The position numbers and the translations under genes are program-made. A model generated the notes under the pieces. It saw nothing but the letters and a program-made list of their open reading frames with translations. It was not told the DNA's origin and did no database searches. From JABGQS01 sp963674545 (GTDB taxonomy: Bacteria > Bacillota > Clostridia > Christensenellales > SZUA-584), in assembly GCA_963674545.2 (NCBI GenBank), contig CAXXFB010000001.1, positions 2,542,001-2,606,000 of the forward strand: a stretch of 64,000 nucleotides of DNA. Reading direction: 5' to 3'. The first letter of the stretch is position 1; each line of letters begins with the position of its first letter. Below, piece after piece: positions 42,438 through 52,003 of this stretch.

Positions 42438-44498
42438 GTGCCTAGAAAGTACCCGCTCGAAAAAACAAGAAATATAGGAATTATGGCGCATATTGATGCG
42501 GGTAAGACCACGACTACCGAACGTGTGCTTTACTACACGGGCAAGACATACAAGATCGGAGAGGTCCACGACGGCGACGCTGTTATGGACTGGATGGAGC
42601 AGGAGCAGGAGCGTGGGATAACCATTACTTCTGCTGCGACTACAGCACAATGGCGTGGATATGGCATCAACATTATTGACACACCCGGGCACGTTGACTT
42701 TACTGTAGAGGTCGAAAGATCGCTCAGGGTGCTCGACGGTGCGGTTGCTGTGTTCTGCGCTAAAGGCGGAGTAGAGCCTCAGTCCGAGACAGTTTGGCGT
42801 CAGGCTACCAAGTACAAGGTGCCAAGGCTTGCCTATGTCAACAAAATGGACATAATGGGTGCGGACTATCTCAACACCATCCAGATGATGAAAGACCGTC
42901 TTAACGCCAATCCGGTTCCGATACAGCTGCCGATAGGCAAGGAAGACGACTTCAAGGGTATAATCGACCTTATCGATATGCAGGCTTTGGTCTACATAGA
43001 TGATCTCGGCACAAAGTCCGAGAAAGCGGCAATACCCGAAGATATGAAAGACCTTGCAAACGAATACCGTGAAAAGTTGATCGAGTCTGTTGCCGAGCAT
43101 AACGACGCATTGCTGGAGAAATATTTCGAAGGCGAAGAGATAAAACACGAAGAACTGGTCGCTGCTATAAGGGAAGCTACTATTGACCTTGACATAGTTC
43201 CGGTCACTTGCGGCTCTTCCTATCGCAACAAGGGCGTTCAACCGCTTCTTGACGCTATAGTAGATTTCATGCCGTCACCACTTGATGTTCCGCCTATAGT
43301 CGGGCAGAACTCAAACGGTAATGATGAGGTCAGAAAGGCGGATGATGATGAGCCGTTCGCAGCGCTTGCATTCAAGATAATGGCGGATCCGTTCGTTGGC
43401 AAGCTTGCGTTCATACGTGTTTATTCCGGGACGCTCAAAACCGGATCATACTCATATAACTCGACAAAGCAGAGCCGTGAGCGCATAGGCAGGATACTGC
43501 AGATGCATGCAAACGCCCGTGAAGAGATTGATGCTGTACACGCCGGCGATATCGCAGCCGTTGTTGGCTTCAAGCAGATAACGACAGGCGATACGTTGTG
43601 TGACGACAAGCGCCAGATAATCCTGGAGAAAATGGAATTCCCTGAGCCGGTTATAGAAGTGGCTATAGAACCAAAAACAAAAGCGGGCAGGGAAAAGATG
43701 ACTATGGCACTCGTAAAGCTGGCTGAAGAAGACCCGACGTTCAAGACTTATACCAACCATGAGACCGGTCAGACTATAATAGCCGGCATGGGAGAGCTGC
43801 ATCTCGAGATAATAGTAGACCGCATGATGCGTGAGTTTAAAGTTGAAGCAAAGGTGGGCAAGCCGCAGGTTTCATATCGTGAGACCATAAGGAAGGCTGT
43901 AAAAGCCGAAGGCCTCTATAAGAAACAAACAGGCGGCAAAGGACAGTTCGGCCATGTTATAATAGAAGTTGAGCCGACCGAAGCCGGAAGCGGTTATGAA
44001 TTTGTCAACAAGATAGTCGGCGGAGCTGTTCCGAAGGAATATATAGCTCATGTTGATGCCGGTATACAGGAAGCTGCAAAGAACGGTATACTTGCCGGCT
44101 TTGAAGTCATGGATTTCAGAGCGACGCTGGTAGACGGTTCATATCATGAAGTGGACTCTTCTGAAATAGCTTTTAAGGTTGCTGGTAGCCTTGCTTTCAA
44201 GGAAGCGATGAGAAAGGCTTCACCTGTACTTCTCGAGCCTATAATGGCAGTAGAAGTGGTGGTGCCGGATGACTACCTCGGTGACGTTATGGGGAACCTT
44301 AACTCAAGACGGGGACAGATAGAAGGTACGCAGATGCGTGCCGGAGCACAAGTTATAAGTGCGAAGATACCGCTGTCCGAGATGTTCGGATATGCGACAG
44401 ACCTAAGATCCAGAACGCAGGGTCGCGGCACATTCACAATGCAGTTCTCGCATTACAACGAAGTGCCAAGCAGCATTGCGGAAAAGATAATAGGTTAA
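42438..44498 (+). CDS. fusA: Elongation factor G
   Basis: A ribosomal translocase GTPase of 686 residues. G1 is AHIDAGKTTTTE (about 17-28), then RGITITSAATT (switch I), DTPGHVDFT (G3) and NKMD (G4). Domains II-V follow with GMGELHLEIIVDR and YGYATDLRS-like FGYATDLRSRTQGRGTF. The GTG start follows GGAGGAAGA. The chain is slightly shorter than the common 690-700. Confidence 0.97.
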   Translation: MPRKYPLEKTRNIGIMAHIDAGKTTTTERVLYYTGKTYKIGEVHDGDAVMDWMEQEQERGITITSAATTAQWRGYGINIIDTPGHVDFTVEVERSLRVLDGAVAVFCAKGGVEPQSETVWRQATKYKVPRLAYVNKMDIMGADYLNTIQMMKDRLNANPVPIQLPIGKEDDFKGIIDLIDMQALVYIDDLGTKSEKAAIPEDMKDLANEYREKLIESVAEHNDALLEKYFEGEEIKHEELVAAIREATIDLDIVPVTCGSSYRNKGVQPLLDAIVDFMPSPLDVPPIVGQNSNGNDEVRKADDDEPFAALAFKIMADPFVGKLAFIRVYSGTLKTGSYSYNSTKQSRERIGRILQMHANAREEIDAVHAGDIAAVVGFKQITTGDTLCDDKRQIILEKMEFPEPVIEVAIEPKTKAGREKMTMALVKLAEEDPTFKTYTNHETGQTIIAGMGELHLEIIVDRMMREFKVEAKVGKPQVSYRETIRKAVKAEGLYKKQTGGKGQFGHVIIEVEPTEAGSGYEFVNKIVGGAVPKEYIAHVDAGIQEAAKNGILAGFEVMDFRATLVDGSYHEVDSSEIAFKVAGSLAFKEAMRKASPVLLEPIMAVEVVVPDDYLGDVMGNLNSRRGQIEGTQMRAGAQVISAKIPLSEMFGYATDLRSRTQGRGTFTMQFSHYNEVPSSIAEKIIG

Positions 44499-44595
44499 TA
44501 TGTAACAACGGGGTTTTTTAGCGCAATGGCGTTATCCGTTTAACATAAAACTATAAACTAAGTAAATTAAAAAGATTGATTAGGAGGAAAGATCA

Positions 44596-45813
44596 ATGGC
44601 AAAAGCAAAATTTGAGAGAAATAAGCCGCACGTAAACATCGGAACTATCGGTCACGTTGACCATGGTAAGACGACGTTGACTGCTGCAATAACTGCAGTT
44701 CTTGCCCAGAGCGGCCAGGCGACAGCAACCAAGTATGACGAAATCGACAAGGCGCCGGAAGAAAAAGAGAGAGGTATAACGATCAATACCGCTCACGTAG
44801 AGTATGAGACAGACAACCGTCACTATGCTCACGTTGACTGCCCGGGACATGCTGACTATGTCAAGAACATGATCACCGGTGCTGCACAGATGGACGGTGC
44901 TATACTCGTCGTTTCTGCAGCTGATGGTCCGATGCCTCAGACAAGAGAGCACATACTGCTCGCAGGTCAGGTTAACGTTCCGTACATCATCGTATACCTC
45001 AACAAGACAGACCAGGTTGACGATGAAGAACTCATTGAGCTCGTCGAGATGGAAGTAAGAGAACTGCTTGACGCATATGATTTCAACGGTGACGAAGTTC
45101 CGGTAATCAAGGGCAGCGCCCTTAAGGCTCTTGAAGCTGTAACAAACGGAGCGGTCGCAAAGGACGATCCTGACTGCCAGTCGATATATGAGCTAATGGA
45201 CGCTGTTGACAGCTACATTCCGACTCCGGAACGTGATTCTGACAAGCCGTTCCTGATGCCGGTTGAAGACGTATTCTCTATCACAGGCCGTGGTACTGTT
45301 GCTACAGGCCGTGTTGAGAGAGGAACAATCAAAGTTGGCGACACAGTTTCTATAGTTGGTATGACTGAAGAGACAAGAGACGTTGTTGTAACTGGAGTAG
45401 AGATGTTCAGGAAGCTTCTTGACCAGGCTATCGCCGGCGACAATGTTGGACTGCTTCTCCGTGGCGTACAGAGAGACGAGATCGAGCGTGGTCAGGTTCT
45501 TGCTAAGCCGAAATCGATTCATCCGCACACACATTTCATGGGTCAGGTTTACGTTTTGAAGAAGGAAGAAGGCGGACGCCATACTCCGTTCTTCAACGGT
45601 TACAGACCTCAGTTCTACTTCAGAACAACTGATGTTACTGGCAATATCACTCTTCCGGAAGGCACAGAGATGGTTATGCCTGGCGACCATATCGATATGG
45701 AAGTCAAGCTCATCACTCCGATCGCTATCGAAGAGGGCCTGCGGTTCGCTATCCGTGAAGGCGGCAGAACTGTCGGCAGCGGCGTTGTTACAAAGATGCT
45801 GGAAGACAAATAA
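44596..45813 (+). CDS. tuf: Elongation factor Tu
   Basis: Delivers aminoacyl-tRNA to the ribosome. 405 residues; GTPase motifs are GHVDHGKTTLTAA (19-31), RGITINTAHVEYET, DCPGHADYVKNMITGAAQMDG and NKTD (usually NKVD or NKCD). Domain II/III segments such as FSITGRGTVATGRVERG are intact. AGGAGG is 9 bp before the ATG. Terminated by a strong hairpin. No second tuf copy is in the window. Confidence 0.98.
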   Translation: MAKAKFERNKPHVNIGTIGHVDHGKTTLTAAITAVLAQSGQATATKYDEIDKAPEEKERGITINTAHVEYETDNRHYAHVDCPGHADYVKNMITGAAQMDGAILVVSAADGPMPQTREHILLAGQVNVPYIIVYLNKTDQVDDEELIELVEMEVRELLDAYDFNGDEVPVIKGSALKALEAVTNGAVAKDDPDCQSIYELMDAVDSYIPTPERDSDKPFLMPVEDVFSITGRGTVATGRVERGTIKVGDTVSIVGMTEETRDVVVTGVEMFRKLLDQAIAGDNVGLLLRGVQRDEIERGQVLAKPKSIHPHTHFMGQVYVLKKEEGGRHTPFFNGYRPQFYFRTTDVTGNITLPEGTEMVMPGDHIDMEVKLITPIAIEEGLRFAIREGGRTVGSGVVTKMLEDK

Positions 45814-45830
45814 AAAAGATTACAAATCAA

Positions 45831-45868
45831 AAAAGACTGTGGTGATTATGCCGCAGTCTTTTGTTTTT
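45831..45868 (+). terminator. Terminator of tuf (str operon end)
   Basis: AAAAGACTGTGG (45831-45842) pairs with CCGCAGTCTTTT (45851-45862) around an 8-base loop, then GTTTTT. Confidence 0.93.
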
Positions 45869-45984
45869 ATTAAAGCTTATAGCGACTTTGTACGTATTAT
45901 TAAAGGAGTGTTTTTATTTTCTGCTGAATGTGTTATACTCAAGACTAGAATTCAGCTATATTTTGATAATATGGAAGGTTATGT

Positions 45985-47052
45985 ATGGAAATAGAAGATG
46001 TAAGATATAAAAAGAAAAAAAATCGTTCGCCGCAGTTCAAGGCGATGCTTGCGGTTTTTATAATACTGATAATACTGCTGCTTGGTTTCGGTGCATATTT
46101 GCTGGTGGACTATTTTAATCTGGATTCTCTGGCAAAGGTGTGGAGCGACCTTGGCTTTGATGAAAGTGAAATGAAAGTCGAATATGAGACTGACCCAGGA
46201 GCGGAAAATCTTGAGCAGGTAGAGTTCGTTGGCGGTGAGGTGGAAGAGATAAGCAAGGACAAGAACGTTACAGACATACTGCTTATTGGTGTTGACAACA
46301 GAAACAGCGAGAAGTTTACAGGCCGCTCAGATGTTTTGATAGTGCTTAGAATAGATAAAGACAGCGGAGAGGTGAAGCTGGCTTCATTTATGCGCGATAC
46401 TTTGGTTGAGATCGAAGGCCACGATAAAAACAGGATAAACACTGCATATCACTTTGGCAGTACAGATCTTGCTTACAACACGATGCAGCGAAATTTCGGC
46501 ATCAAGCCGGACTATTATATGGTTGTAAATTTCTTTGGAATGGAAGATATCATAAATTCTCTGGACGGTGTAGATATAAATATAGAAAGCAAAGAGATAG
46601 AGTACTTAAACTGGAGTATTGACGAAATAAATGGCATCGACAAAAGTGGCAAGGCTTCGCATATCAAGTCTTCGGGAATGCAGCATCTTAACGGCAGGCA
46701 GGCTGTGGCATATATGCGAATCAGAAAAGTCGGGCTCGACGGTTTAAACGGTGATGCCGCAAGGGTTTCGAGGCAGCAGATAGTATTGACTGCGCTTTTC
46801 AATAAAGCAAAATCTATGAGCGTTGGTCAGTTGCCCGACCTAATAGAAACACTCTCGCAATATGTCAGGACGGACATTCCTCTTACGAAGATGATAGATA
46901 TCGGGACGGATATACTAGGCATGCAGAGCACCGAACTGCAGAAATTTACTTATCCGAACAAATTTGATATCGGGGGATATAAGGGAATGTCGATAGTTCA
47001 ACCGGCGGATTTTGAAGAAGAGATGCTAAAGCTGAAAGATTTTCTGGAATAA
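45985..47052 (+). CDS. LytR-CpsA-Psr (LCP) family protein
   Basis: A 355-residue cell-wall glycopolymer ligase-type protein. It has a Lys-rich cytoplasmic start (residues 1-17), one membrane helix (about 18-42), and the LCP domain with ILLIGVDNRNSEKFTGRSDVLIVLRI (catalytic Asp/Arg), SFMRDTLVEI, NRINTAYHFG, DGVDINI and AYMRIRKVGLDG. It is shorter than the LCP protein at 994 and lacks its Thr/Pro tail. A TATACT box at 45932-45937 may be the promoter. Terminated at 47068. Confidence 0.93.
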   Translation: MEIEDVRYKKKKNRSPQFKAMLAVFIILIILLLGFGAYLLVDYFNLDSLAKVWSDLGFDESEMKVEYETDPGAENLEQVEFVGGEVEEISKDKNVTDILLIGVDNRNSEKFTGRSDVLIVLRIDKDSGEVKLASFMRDTLVEIEGHDKNRINTAYHFGSTDLAYNTMQRNFGIKPDYYMVVNFFGMEDIINSLDGVDINIESKEIEYLNWSIDEINGIDKSGKASHIKSSGMQHLNGRQAVAYMRIRKVGLDGLNGDAARVSRQQIVLTALFNKAKSMSVGQLPDLIETLSQYVRTDIPLTKMIDIGTDILGMQSTELQKFTYPNKFDIGGYKGMSIVQPADFEEEMLKLKDFLE

Positions 47053-47067
47053 CATATTTGATGGTTT

Positions 47068-47107
47068 AAACCCGCCGGGAGCACTAAGCCCAGTGGGTTT
47101 TATTTTA
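47068..47107 (+). terminator. Terminator of the second LCP gene
   Basis: AAACCCGC (47068-47075) pairs with GTGGGTTT (47093-47100) with one G-T pair, extended by GGG/CCC inside, followed by TATTTTA. Confidence 0.82.
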
Positions 47108-47445
47108 TAAAAATAAAGACGGGTGTGATTTGTACGCATCCGTCTTTAAAAGCGAGTTTACGATTCACATTTTAAATTTGAAAAACATTCTGCTTATTGT
47201 TTGTTTTGCTGTATTGGCATATCGGCGTATACGGCACAGTTGCATTTTCCGAGATCTAATAGTATGTGGACTGATCTGTTACGGCAAGGGATATTCCTGA
47301 TGTTTTGTGCCGTTTGTGCAAATCCGATTCAATGCTTTGATATCGGTTAACGCTGCTTTCAAAGTGCCAAACCTTTTTGTGGGTCACCTCCTTTGTTCTC
47401 CGATAACCCTAATATAAAAGCACAACCAGTCATTTTGCTAACAAG
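47108..47445. other. Intergenic stretch without a supported gene
   Basis: About 340 bp. It contains CAAAGGAGGTGACC on the minus strand (near 47394-47381), which looks like a strong ribosome site but is not followed by a correctly spaced start. A 43-codon frame there has no recognisable product. The region may be a relic. Confidence 0.4.
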
Positions 47446-47504
47446 AATATGAACAAAATGTAAATGAAGTTTTAAAGAGATTTTGTTTACAGTTTGTTCA
47501 TATT
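47446..47504. promoter_or_regulatory. Large inverted repeat upstream of the decayed efflux locus
   Basis: Arms of 19 bp (47446-47464 and 47486-47504) match in 18 of 19 positions: AATATGAACAAA-TGTAAA against TTTACA-TTTGTTCATATT, separated by 21 bp. Centre-to-centre spacing is 40 bp, close to four helical turns. This suits a dimeric regulator such as the OmpR-type response regulator encoded at 49630, but that is inference. Confidence 0.6.
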
Positions 47505-47552
47505 TTTAATATTGTGCTGTAAAAGCTTTTTTTTAATATAAACAGGAACAAT

Positions 47553-48532
47553 ATGAAAGTAAGCCGGACAAGGCAAAAGGAGACGATAAGAAAAAATGGA
47601 TTAAGAGACTAATAATCATTGCGATTATAGTAGGGGCTGTACTTGCAGCTTATTTCATCTGTGCTGGAATAACTAGCAAAGCGCAGCAGGATCAAGCATT
47701 CAACAGTAAGCCAAGCGCAGGAGAAACTACAATAGAGGATATATCACTTACAGTATCAGGCAGCGGTAACTTGTTGAGTGCACAGACCCTTGGCCTTGAA
47801 GCGCCAGAATATATAGTGATTGACGAAATGCTTGCAGAAGAAGGTGACACAATATCGGACGGGCAGACAATTGCAACGTTTGACACCGGAGCCATGCAAG
47901 ACTATCTTGAAGAACTGGAGCAGCAGATAACAGAGACTCAGATAAGTATAGACACGCTTGGCAATGTAACGACTAGTTTTAGTATCAAGTCTCCTGCAGA
48001 CGGGTGGGTCAAAAATGTTATGCTGGATGACGATGACAACGAAAGCTTCAAGCTGGCGATGACGCTTAACTGCGAGATAAAAACTCAGGAAGCTTCAAAC
48101 GTTATACTAGCTCCAGTTGACGCCGTAAGGACTTCAGGTAATAAAAGCTATGCTATGGTAGAATTGGAACGCTCGGATGAGCAAATCGAAACAATAAAGC
48201 AACTTATAATGGACAGCGATTATACAGAGCTGGCGGACTATCTTGGAGAGGACGCTGCTTCGCTAGGTATAAATGTGTTGTCCGACTGGAGCGAGCTTCT
48301 TTACGGGGAGATAAGAGCCGTTGAAACAGGTCTGCAGAATGCATTCTATGTGGAGATAAAAAGCGGTCTTTCAGAGGGTGAGGGTGTTCTTCTGACTGAA
48401 TCAGATTCAAGTAGCGATTTCGATATGTTTATGATGGAAGCTGTGCAGGAGATGCCGGGAGGTTTTCAGCCGGGAAGTGCAGGTGGCGACCGTCCAAGCG
48501 GCGGAGTTCCGAGCGGCATGGGCGGAAACTAA
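47553..48532 (+). pseudogene. Decayed MacA/HlyD-type efflux adaptor
   Basis: Remains of a periplasmic adaptor (membrane fusion protein). The frame holding the protein runs from 47537 with a basic start, one membrane helix (IIIAIIVGAVLAAYF), a lipoyl-like half motif (LGLEAPEYIVIDEMLAEEGD), a short helical hairpin and the closing membrane-proximal part with a Gly/Pro tail. It has no ATG, GTG or TTG until 47771, inside the domain. The only ATG with plausible position (47553) is in another frame and stops at 47610; one extra A in the A6 run at 47591-47596 would join the frames. In addition the beta-barrel region between LAMTLNC and EIKTQEASNVILAPVDAV appears deleted. Confidence 0.8.
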
Positions 48533-48568
48533 TATGAAGACTAATCTTGAAAAGGCAGGTGAGACGTC

Positions 48569-49533
48569 ATGGCGTTTATAGAAATAGAAAAGATGTTGAA
48601 AAAATGAGCAGCCTTGGTGGTGTGGCAGCAGTTTCACCATACATATCAAGCTCATATACGTTAAATAACGGCAACACCAGTATGGAGAGCATAAAAGTTG
48701 AAAGTGTAATGCCTGACTATCAGGACATTCGTGAATATGAGATTGTGTCAGGCAGATCTATATCGAACGCAGACAATTCAAACAGGTTTAAAGTCGCTGT
48801 AATAGGGCAGAACATTGCGGTTGAACTCTTTAATTCTTATGACGTAGTTGGAAAGAGCCTTTCGATAGACGGAGTTAAATATGAGATAATCAGACTTCTT
48901 GAAGAACAGGGTGATGATGAGAGCGGCAGCGGTGATGAGCTTGTTATGATACCTTTTGTGACTGCCCAAAGGCAGATAAAGAACACAACGATCTTCACGA
49001 TATATGCAAGTGCAGCTTCGTCAGACAGCGTTGAGACAGCGCAGCTGAACATTGAGAACTATATGCTTAATTTTACGGATGATGAGGACGGCTACAGTAT
49101 AAGCAGCCAGGACAGTATACTTGAATCTTTGAGCGAGGTCACAGCATCCCGGACAGCGATGCTTGGAGGTAAAGCTGGGATATCGTTGCTGGTAGGCGGC
49201 ATAGGCAAAATGAACATAATGCTCGTTTCGGTAATGGAGAGAACACGTGAGATAGGAATTGAAAAAGCTATCTGAGCAACAAGAAAGGATATACTGCCTC
49301 AGTTCCTTATCGAAGCTATAATCGTCAGCGGTATAGGCGGCATAATAGGTGTGCTGCTTGCCCAGTTCGGTTCGGGTCTTATCGGCACATTGATGGAGAC
49401 GCAGGTGAGCGTCCAGCCAAAAGTGCAGTTGCTCGCAGTAGCATTTCCTCTCGTAGTAGGCGTCGGTTTTGGTATCTACCCCGCTATCAAAGCCTCCAAG
49501 CTAAACCCGATAGAAGCGCTTCGCTACGAGTAA
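48569..49533 (+). pseudogene. Decayed MacB-type ABC transporter (ATPase deleted, permease interrupted)
   Basis: ATG 48569 begins a typical ATPase start (MAFIEIEKM) but after 12 codons hits TGA. The sequence then continues in another frame inside a MacB permease: MSSLGGVAAVSPYISSSYTL, VMPDYQDIREYEIVSGRSI and GKMNIMLVSVMERTREIGIEKAI. So a deletion removed nearly all of the ATP-binding domain and the permease N-terminus, including its first membrane helix. An in-frame TGA at 49273-49275 sits where the family has Gly (EIGI-KAIGATRKDI). After it the permease resumes in the same frame (ATRKDILPQFLIEAI to GIYPAIKASKLNPIEALRYE at 49533). The transporter cannot be functional as read. Confidence 0.85.
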
Positions 49534-49629
49534 TGATAAAGGCAGGGCTGCGGTGCGATATCCGTACTGCGGCTGCTGCCCTAAACAGCAGGTATATGGT
49601 ATAATACAAAAGAGAGATAAAAGAAATAT

Positions 49630-50316
49630 ATGAAAAAAACAGAAACACAAAAACAGAAAATATTAGTCGTAGATGACGAGACACGCATACGTGATCTTCT
49701 GCGGATCATACTTGAGAACCGTGGATTTGAGGTCATTGAGGCAAAGAATGGGCAGGAAGCCGTGGAAATGTCAAAGGCGATTATGCCGGACCTTATCATT
49801 CTTGATGTCATGATGCCTGCTATGGACGGTTTTGAAAGCTGCCACAGGATAAGGGGGTTTTCTGACTGCCCTATACTTATGCTTACTGCAAAAGGCGAAG
49901 ATTATGACCAGATAGAAGGCTTCGACTGCGGTGCTGATGATTATGTTATAAAGCCGTTTACACCGATGGTGCTGGAAGCCCGGGTAAAAGCGCTTTTAAG
50001 AAGAAGTGAAAGACATGGTTCAAAAGAGAAGTTCGGAAGGCTCAATATCGACGAGGCTGCCCGGCAGGTATGGGTGGACGGCGACGAGGTCATATGCAAC
50101 CGTAAGGAGTTCGATCTTTTGTATTACCTCTCAAGGAATGAGAACATCTCACTAAGTAGAGATCAGATATTAGAAAATGTCTGGGGCTATGATTACCTTG
50201 GCACGGCAAGTACTGTTGATGCGCATATAAACCGTCTTCGAGGCAAATTAAGAGACTGCGGGGCCTACATTACCACGATAAGGGGCTATGGCTACCGGTT
50301 TGAGGTGAATGAGTGA
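49630..50316 (+). CDS. OmpR-family response regulator
   Basis: A 228-residue two-component regulator. The receiver domain has acidic VVDDE near residues 14-18, phosphoacceptor Asp in LIILDVMMPAMDG near 58, TAKGE and KPFTP. The C-terminal winged helix has FDLLYYLSRNENISLSRDQILENVWGYDY and the wing STVDAHINRLRGKLRD. TATAAT at 49600-49605 is the probable -10 box. It overlaps the kinase gene by 4 bp. Its likely former target is the eroded efflux operon directly upstream. Confidence 0.95.
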   Translation: MKKTETQKQKILVVDDETRIRDLLRIILENRGFEVIEAKNGQEAVEMSKAIMPDLIILDVMMPAMDGFESCHRIRGFSDCPILMLTAKGEDYDQIEGFDCGADDYVIKPFTPMVLEARVKALLRRSERHGSKEKFGRLNIDEAARQVWVDGDEVICNRKEFDLLYYLSRNENISLSRDQILENVWGYDYLGTASTVDAHINRLRGKLRDCGAYITTIRGYGYRFEVNE

Positions 50317-51803
50317 AGATGAATATAAGCAGGCGTCTGTTCATATACGTTATTCTTATGATACTTGGTTTTGCTGCGCTTATACTCGTGTCGAATACTT
50401 TGCTGCTTGGCCCATTATACCGCTTCACGCTTAGGAACACGATGCTGTCAGCACTTGATGATTATAGCGAAGTAGACTATACAGCAGATATAGATGTTTG
50501 GCTTTCAGATATAGCGGAGCTGTCCAACGGAAAGTCATATGACGTAGTAATACAAAACCAGGATTTCATCACGTTTTCTTCATCAGAAGAGATAGGTTTA
50601 ATGGCCCGTCCGGATGACCGGCAGATAGATACGCCCAACCAATGGCCGGACCCAAAGGACGATCCGCATACACCGGGCGGAAATAATACGGAGTTTGAGC
50701 AGCTCTCGGACGGTACTTACATTGGTGTATCCATGCTTGGCGACAGAAAGACCGAGCTTATGGTCTGTTACCGTGAGATAGATGACGGTATAGTTATTTT
50801 TATAACTCAGCCGATTGAACAAGTGAACGAAAGCGTCAGTCAGGCAAACATTTTACTGCTGGCATGTACAGTGCTATCGCTGATAATACTGCTGTTCGTT
50901 GTACTGCGGATGTCAAAGCGTTTTACCAAACCTATAAGAGAGATACAAAGAACGGTCAGTGAAATAGCCAGTCTAAACTTTGATAAACGGTGCGAAGTAA
51001 AAACAGGTGACGAGCTTCAGAGCCTGGGTGAGAATGTAAATATACTTGCCGGAGAGCTTCAAGGCGCTCTTACGGAGCTGGAGAAGAAGAACGAGCAGCT
51101 AAAGAAAGATATAGAGGCTCAAAAGAAGTTTATAGCAAACGCATCACACGAGCTTCGTACACCGTTGTCGCTAATAACCGGATATTCCGAGGAAATGAGC
51201 AGCGGTCATTTAAGCACAATTAAACAGAGCGCTGAGTATTCTAAGATAATAGCGGACGAAGCAGCTAAGATGAACAGGCTGCTGACTGAAATGCTTGAGC
51301 TTTCCCGAATGCAGAGTGGGCAGGCAAAACTGCGAAAAGAAGTACTCGACGTTGAACAGCAGGTAAAGCTTTTTCTTGAAAAGTATGATGGCTATATAGA
51401 GAAGAACAGGCTGAAGGTTTCTCTGGCTTTTAGTGAAAGCGGACTGGGTGTGTTCGATCCTGTAAGGTTTGAACAGGTGCTTGCAAACTATATATCGAAT
51501 GCTGCAAGGTATGGCGATTCACACAAAGAAATCAAGATTTCAGTCAGGCTGGATAAAGACTGTATACGAATAACTGTATTTAACACCGGAAAGCACATAG
51601 ACCCGGCAAAGAGTGAGAGCCTATGGGACGGCTTCTTCAAGTTGGATGACTCAAGAACAAGGGTACCCGACAGCTATGGGCTTGGACTTTCTGTTGTAAA
51701 AGCAATACAGGAAGCTGCAGGCATGGGCTACGGCGCACGTAATGTGAAAGATGGCGTTGAGTTCTGGTTCGACGTTGAGCGCAGCAGAAAGAATATCGGA
51801 TAA
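50313..51803 (+). CDS. HAMP-domain sensor histidine kinase
   Basis: A membrane kinase of 496 residues. It has a TM helix near residues 10-32, an extracellular sensing part of about 140 residues that includes an acidic/Pro segment (QWPDPKDDPHTPGG), a second TM (about 172-192), HAMP, and then the dimerisation helix with KFIANASHELRTPLSLITGY (phospho-His near 284). The ATPase domain follows: N-box VLANYISNAARYG, F/G-box SYGLGLSVV. GTG 50313 is behind GAGGTGA and overlaps the regulator stop; ATG 50319 is an alternative. The signal is unknown. Confidence 0.93.
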   Translation: MKMNISRRLFIYVILMILGFAALILVSNTLLLGPLYRFTLRNTMLSALDDYSEVDYTADIDVWLSDIAELSNGKSYDVVIQNQDFITFSSSEEIGLMARPDDRQIDTPNQWPDPKDDPHTPGGNNTEFEQLSDGTYIGVSMLGDRKTELMVCYREIDDGIVIFITQPIEQVNESVSQANILLLACTVLSLIILLFVVLRMSKRFTKPIREIQRTVSEIASLNFDKRCEVKTGDELQSLGENVNILAGELQGALTELEKKNEQLKKDIEAQKKFIANASHELRTPLSLITGYSEEMSSGHLSTIKQSAEYSKIIADEAAKMNRLLTEMLELSRMQSGQAKLRKEVLDVEQQVKLFLEKYDGYIEKNRLKVSLAFSESGLGVFDPVRFEQVLANYISNAARYGDSHKEIKISVRLDKDCIRITVFNTGKHIDPAKSESLWDGFFKLDDSRTRVPDSYGLGLSVVKAIQEAAGMGYGARNVKDGVEFWFDVERSRKNIG

Positions 51804-51821
51804 ACTAATTGGATGTAATAT

Positions 51822-51851
51822 AAAAGCCCGGAAGTTTCCTTCCGGGCTTTT
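51822..51851 (+). terminator. Terminator of the two-component genes
   Basis: A perfect 13-bp stem (51822-51834 with 51839-51851), loop TTTC, ending in TTTT. It is symmetrical enough to act in both directions. Confidence 0.92.
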
Positions 51852-52003
51852 CATGTTTATGGCTTTAGCCAGTTGAGCACGCAAAGCGTGCGAAATATAA
51901 ACCACCCGCTATGCGGGTGAGCGATAAAAGTTATACAAAAAGTCACCAAACCAGTAGTATAGGGATGTTCAAGTCTCTATAACAAGAAAGGAAAGGTGAC
52001 TTA

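Noticed and set aside
42341..42445. 34-codon frame between rpsG and fusA ending past the fusA start
   Set aside because: No Shine-Dalgarno sequence and no similarity recognised; the fusA GTG has a good ribosome site inside it. A leader peptide is possible but unsupported.
42324..43241. 305-codon open frame on the minus strand inside fusA
   Set aside because: It lies entirely antisense to fusA and the rpsG-fusA gap, lacks a ribosome site and any family motif; fusA is unmistakable on the other strand.
47256..47387. 43-codon minus-strand frame with GTG inside a strong ribosome-site-like sequence
   Set aside because: The start codon overlaps the putative Shine-Dalgarno sequence, so it cannot be translated from it; no family features.
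49273..49275. TGA in the permease as a recoded (selenocysteine or suppressed) codon
   Set aside because: The family has Gly here, no SECIS-like hairpin was seen, and the locus has several other lesions, so a nonsense mutation is the simple reading.
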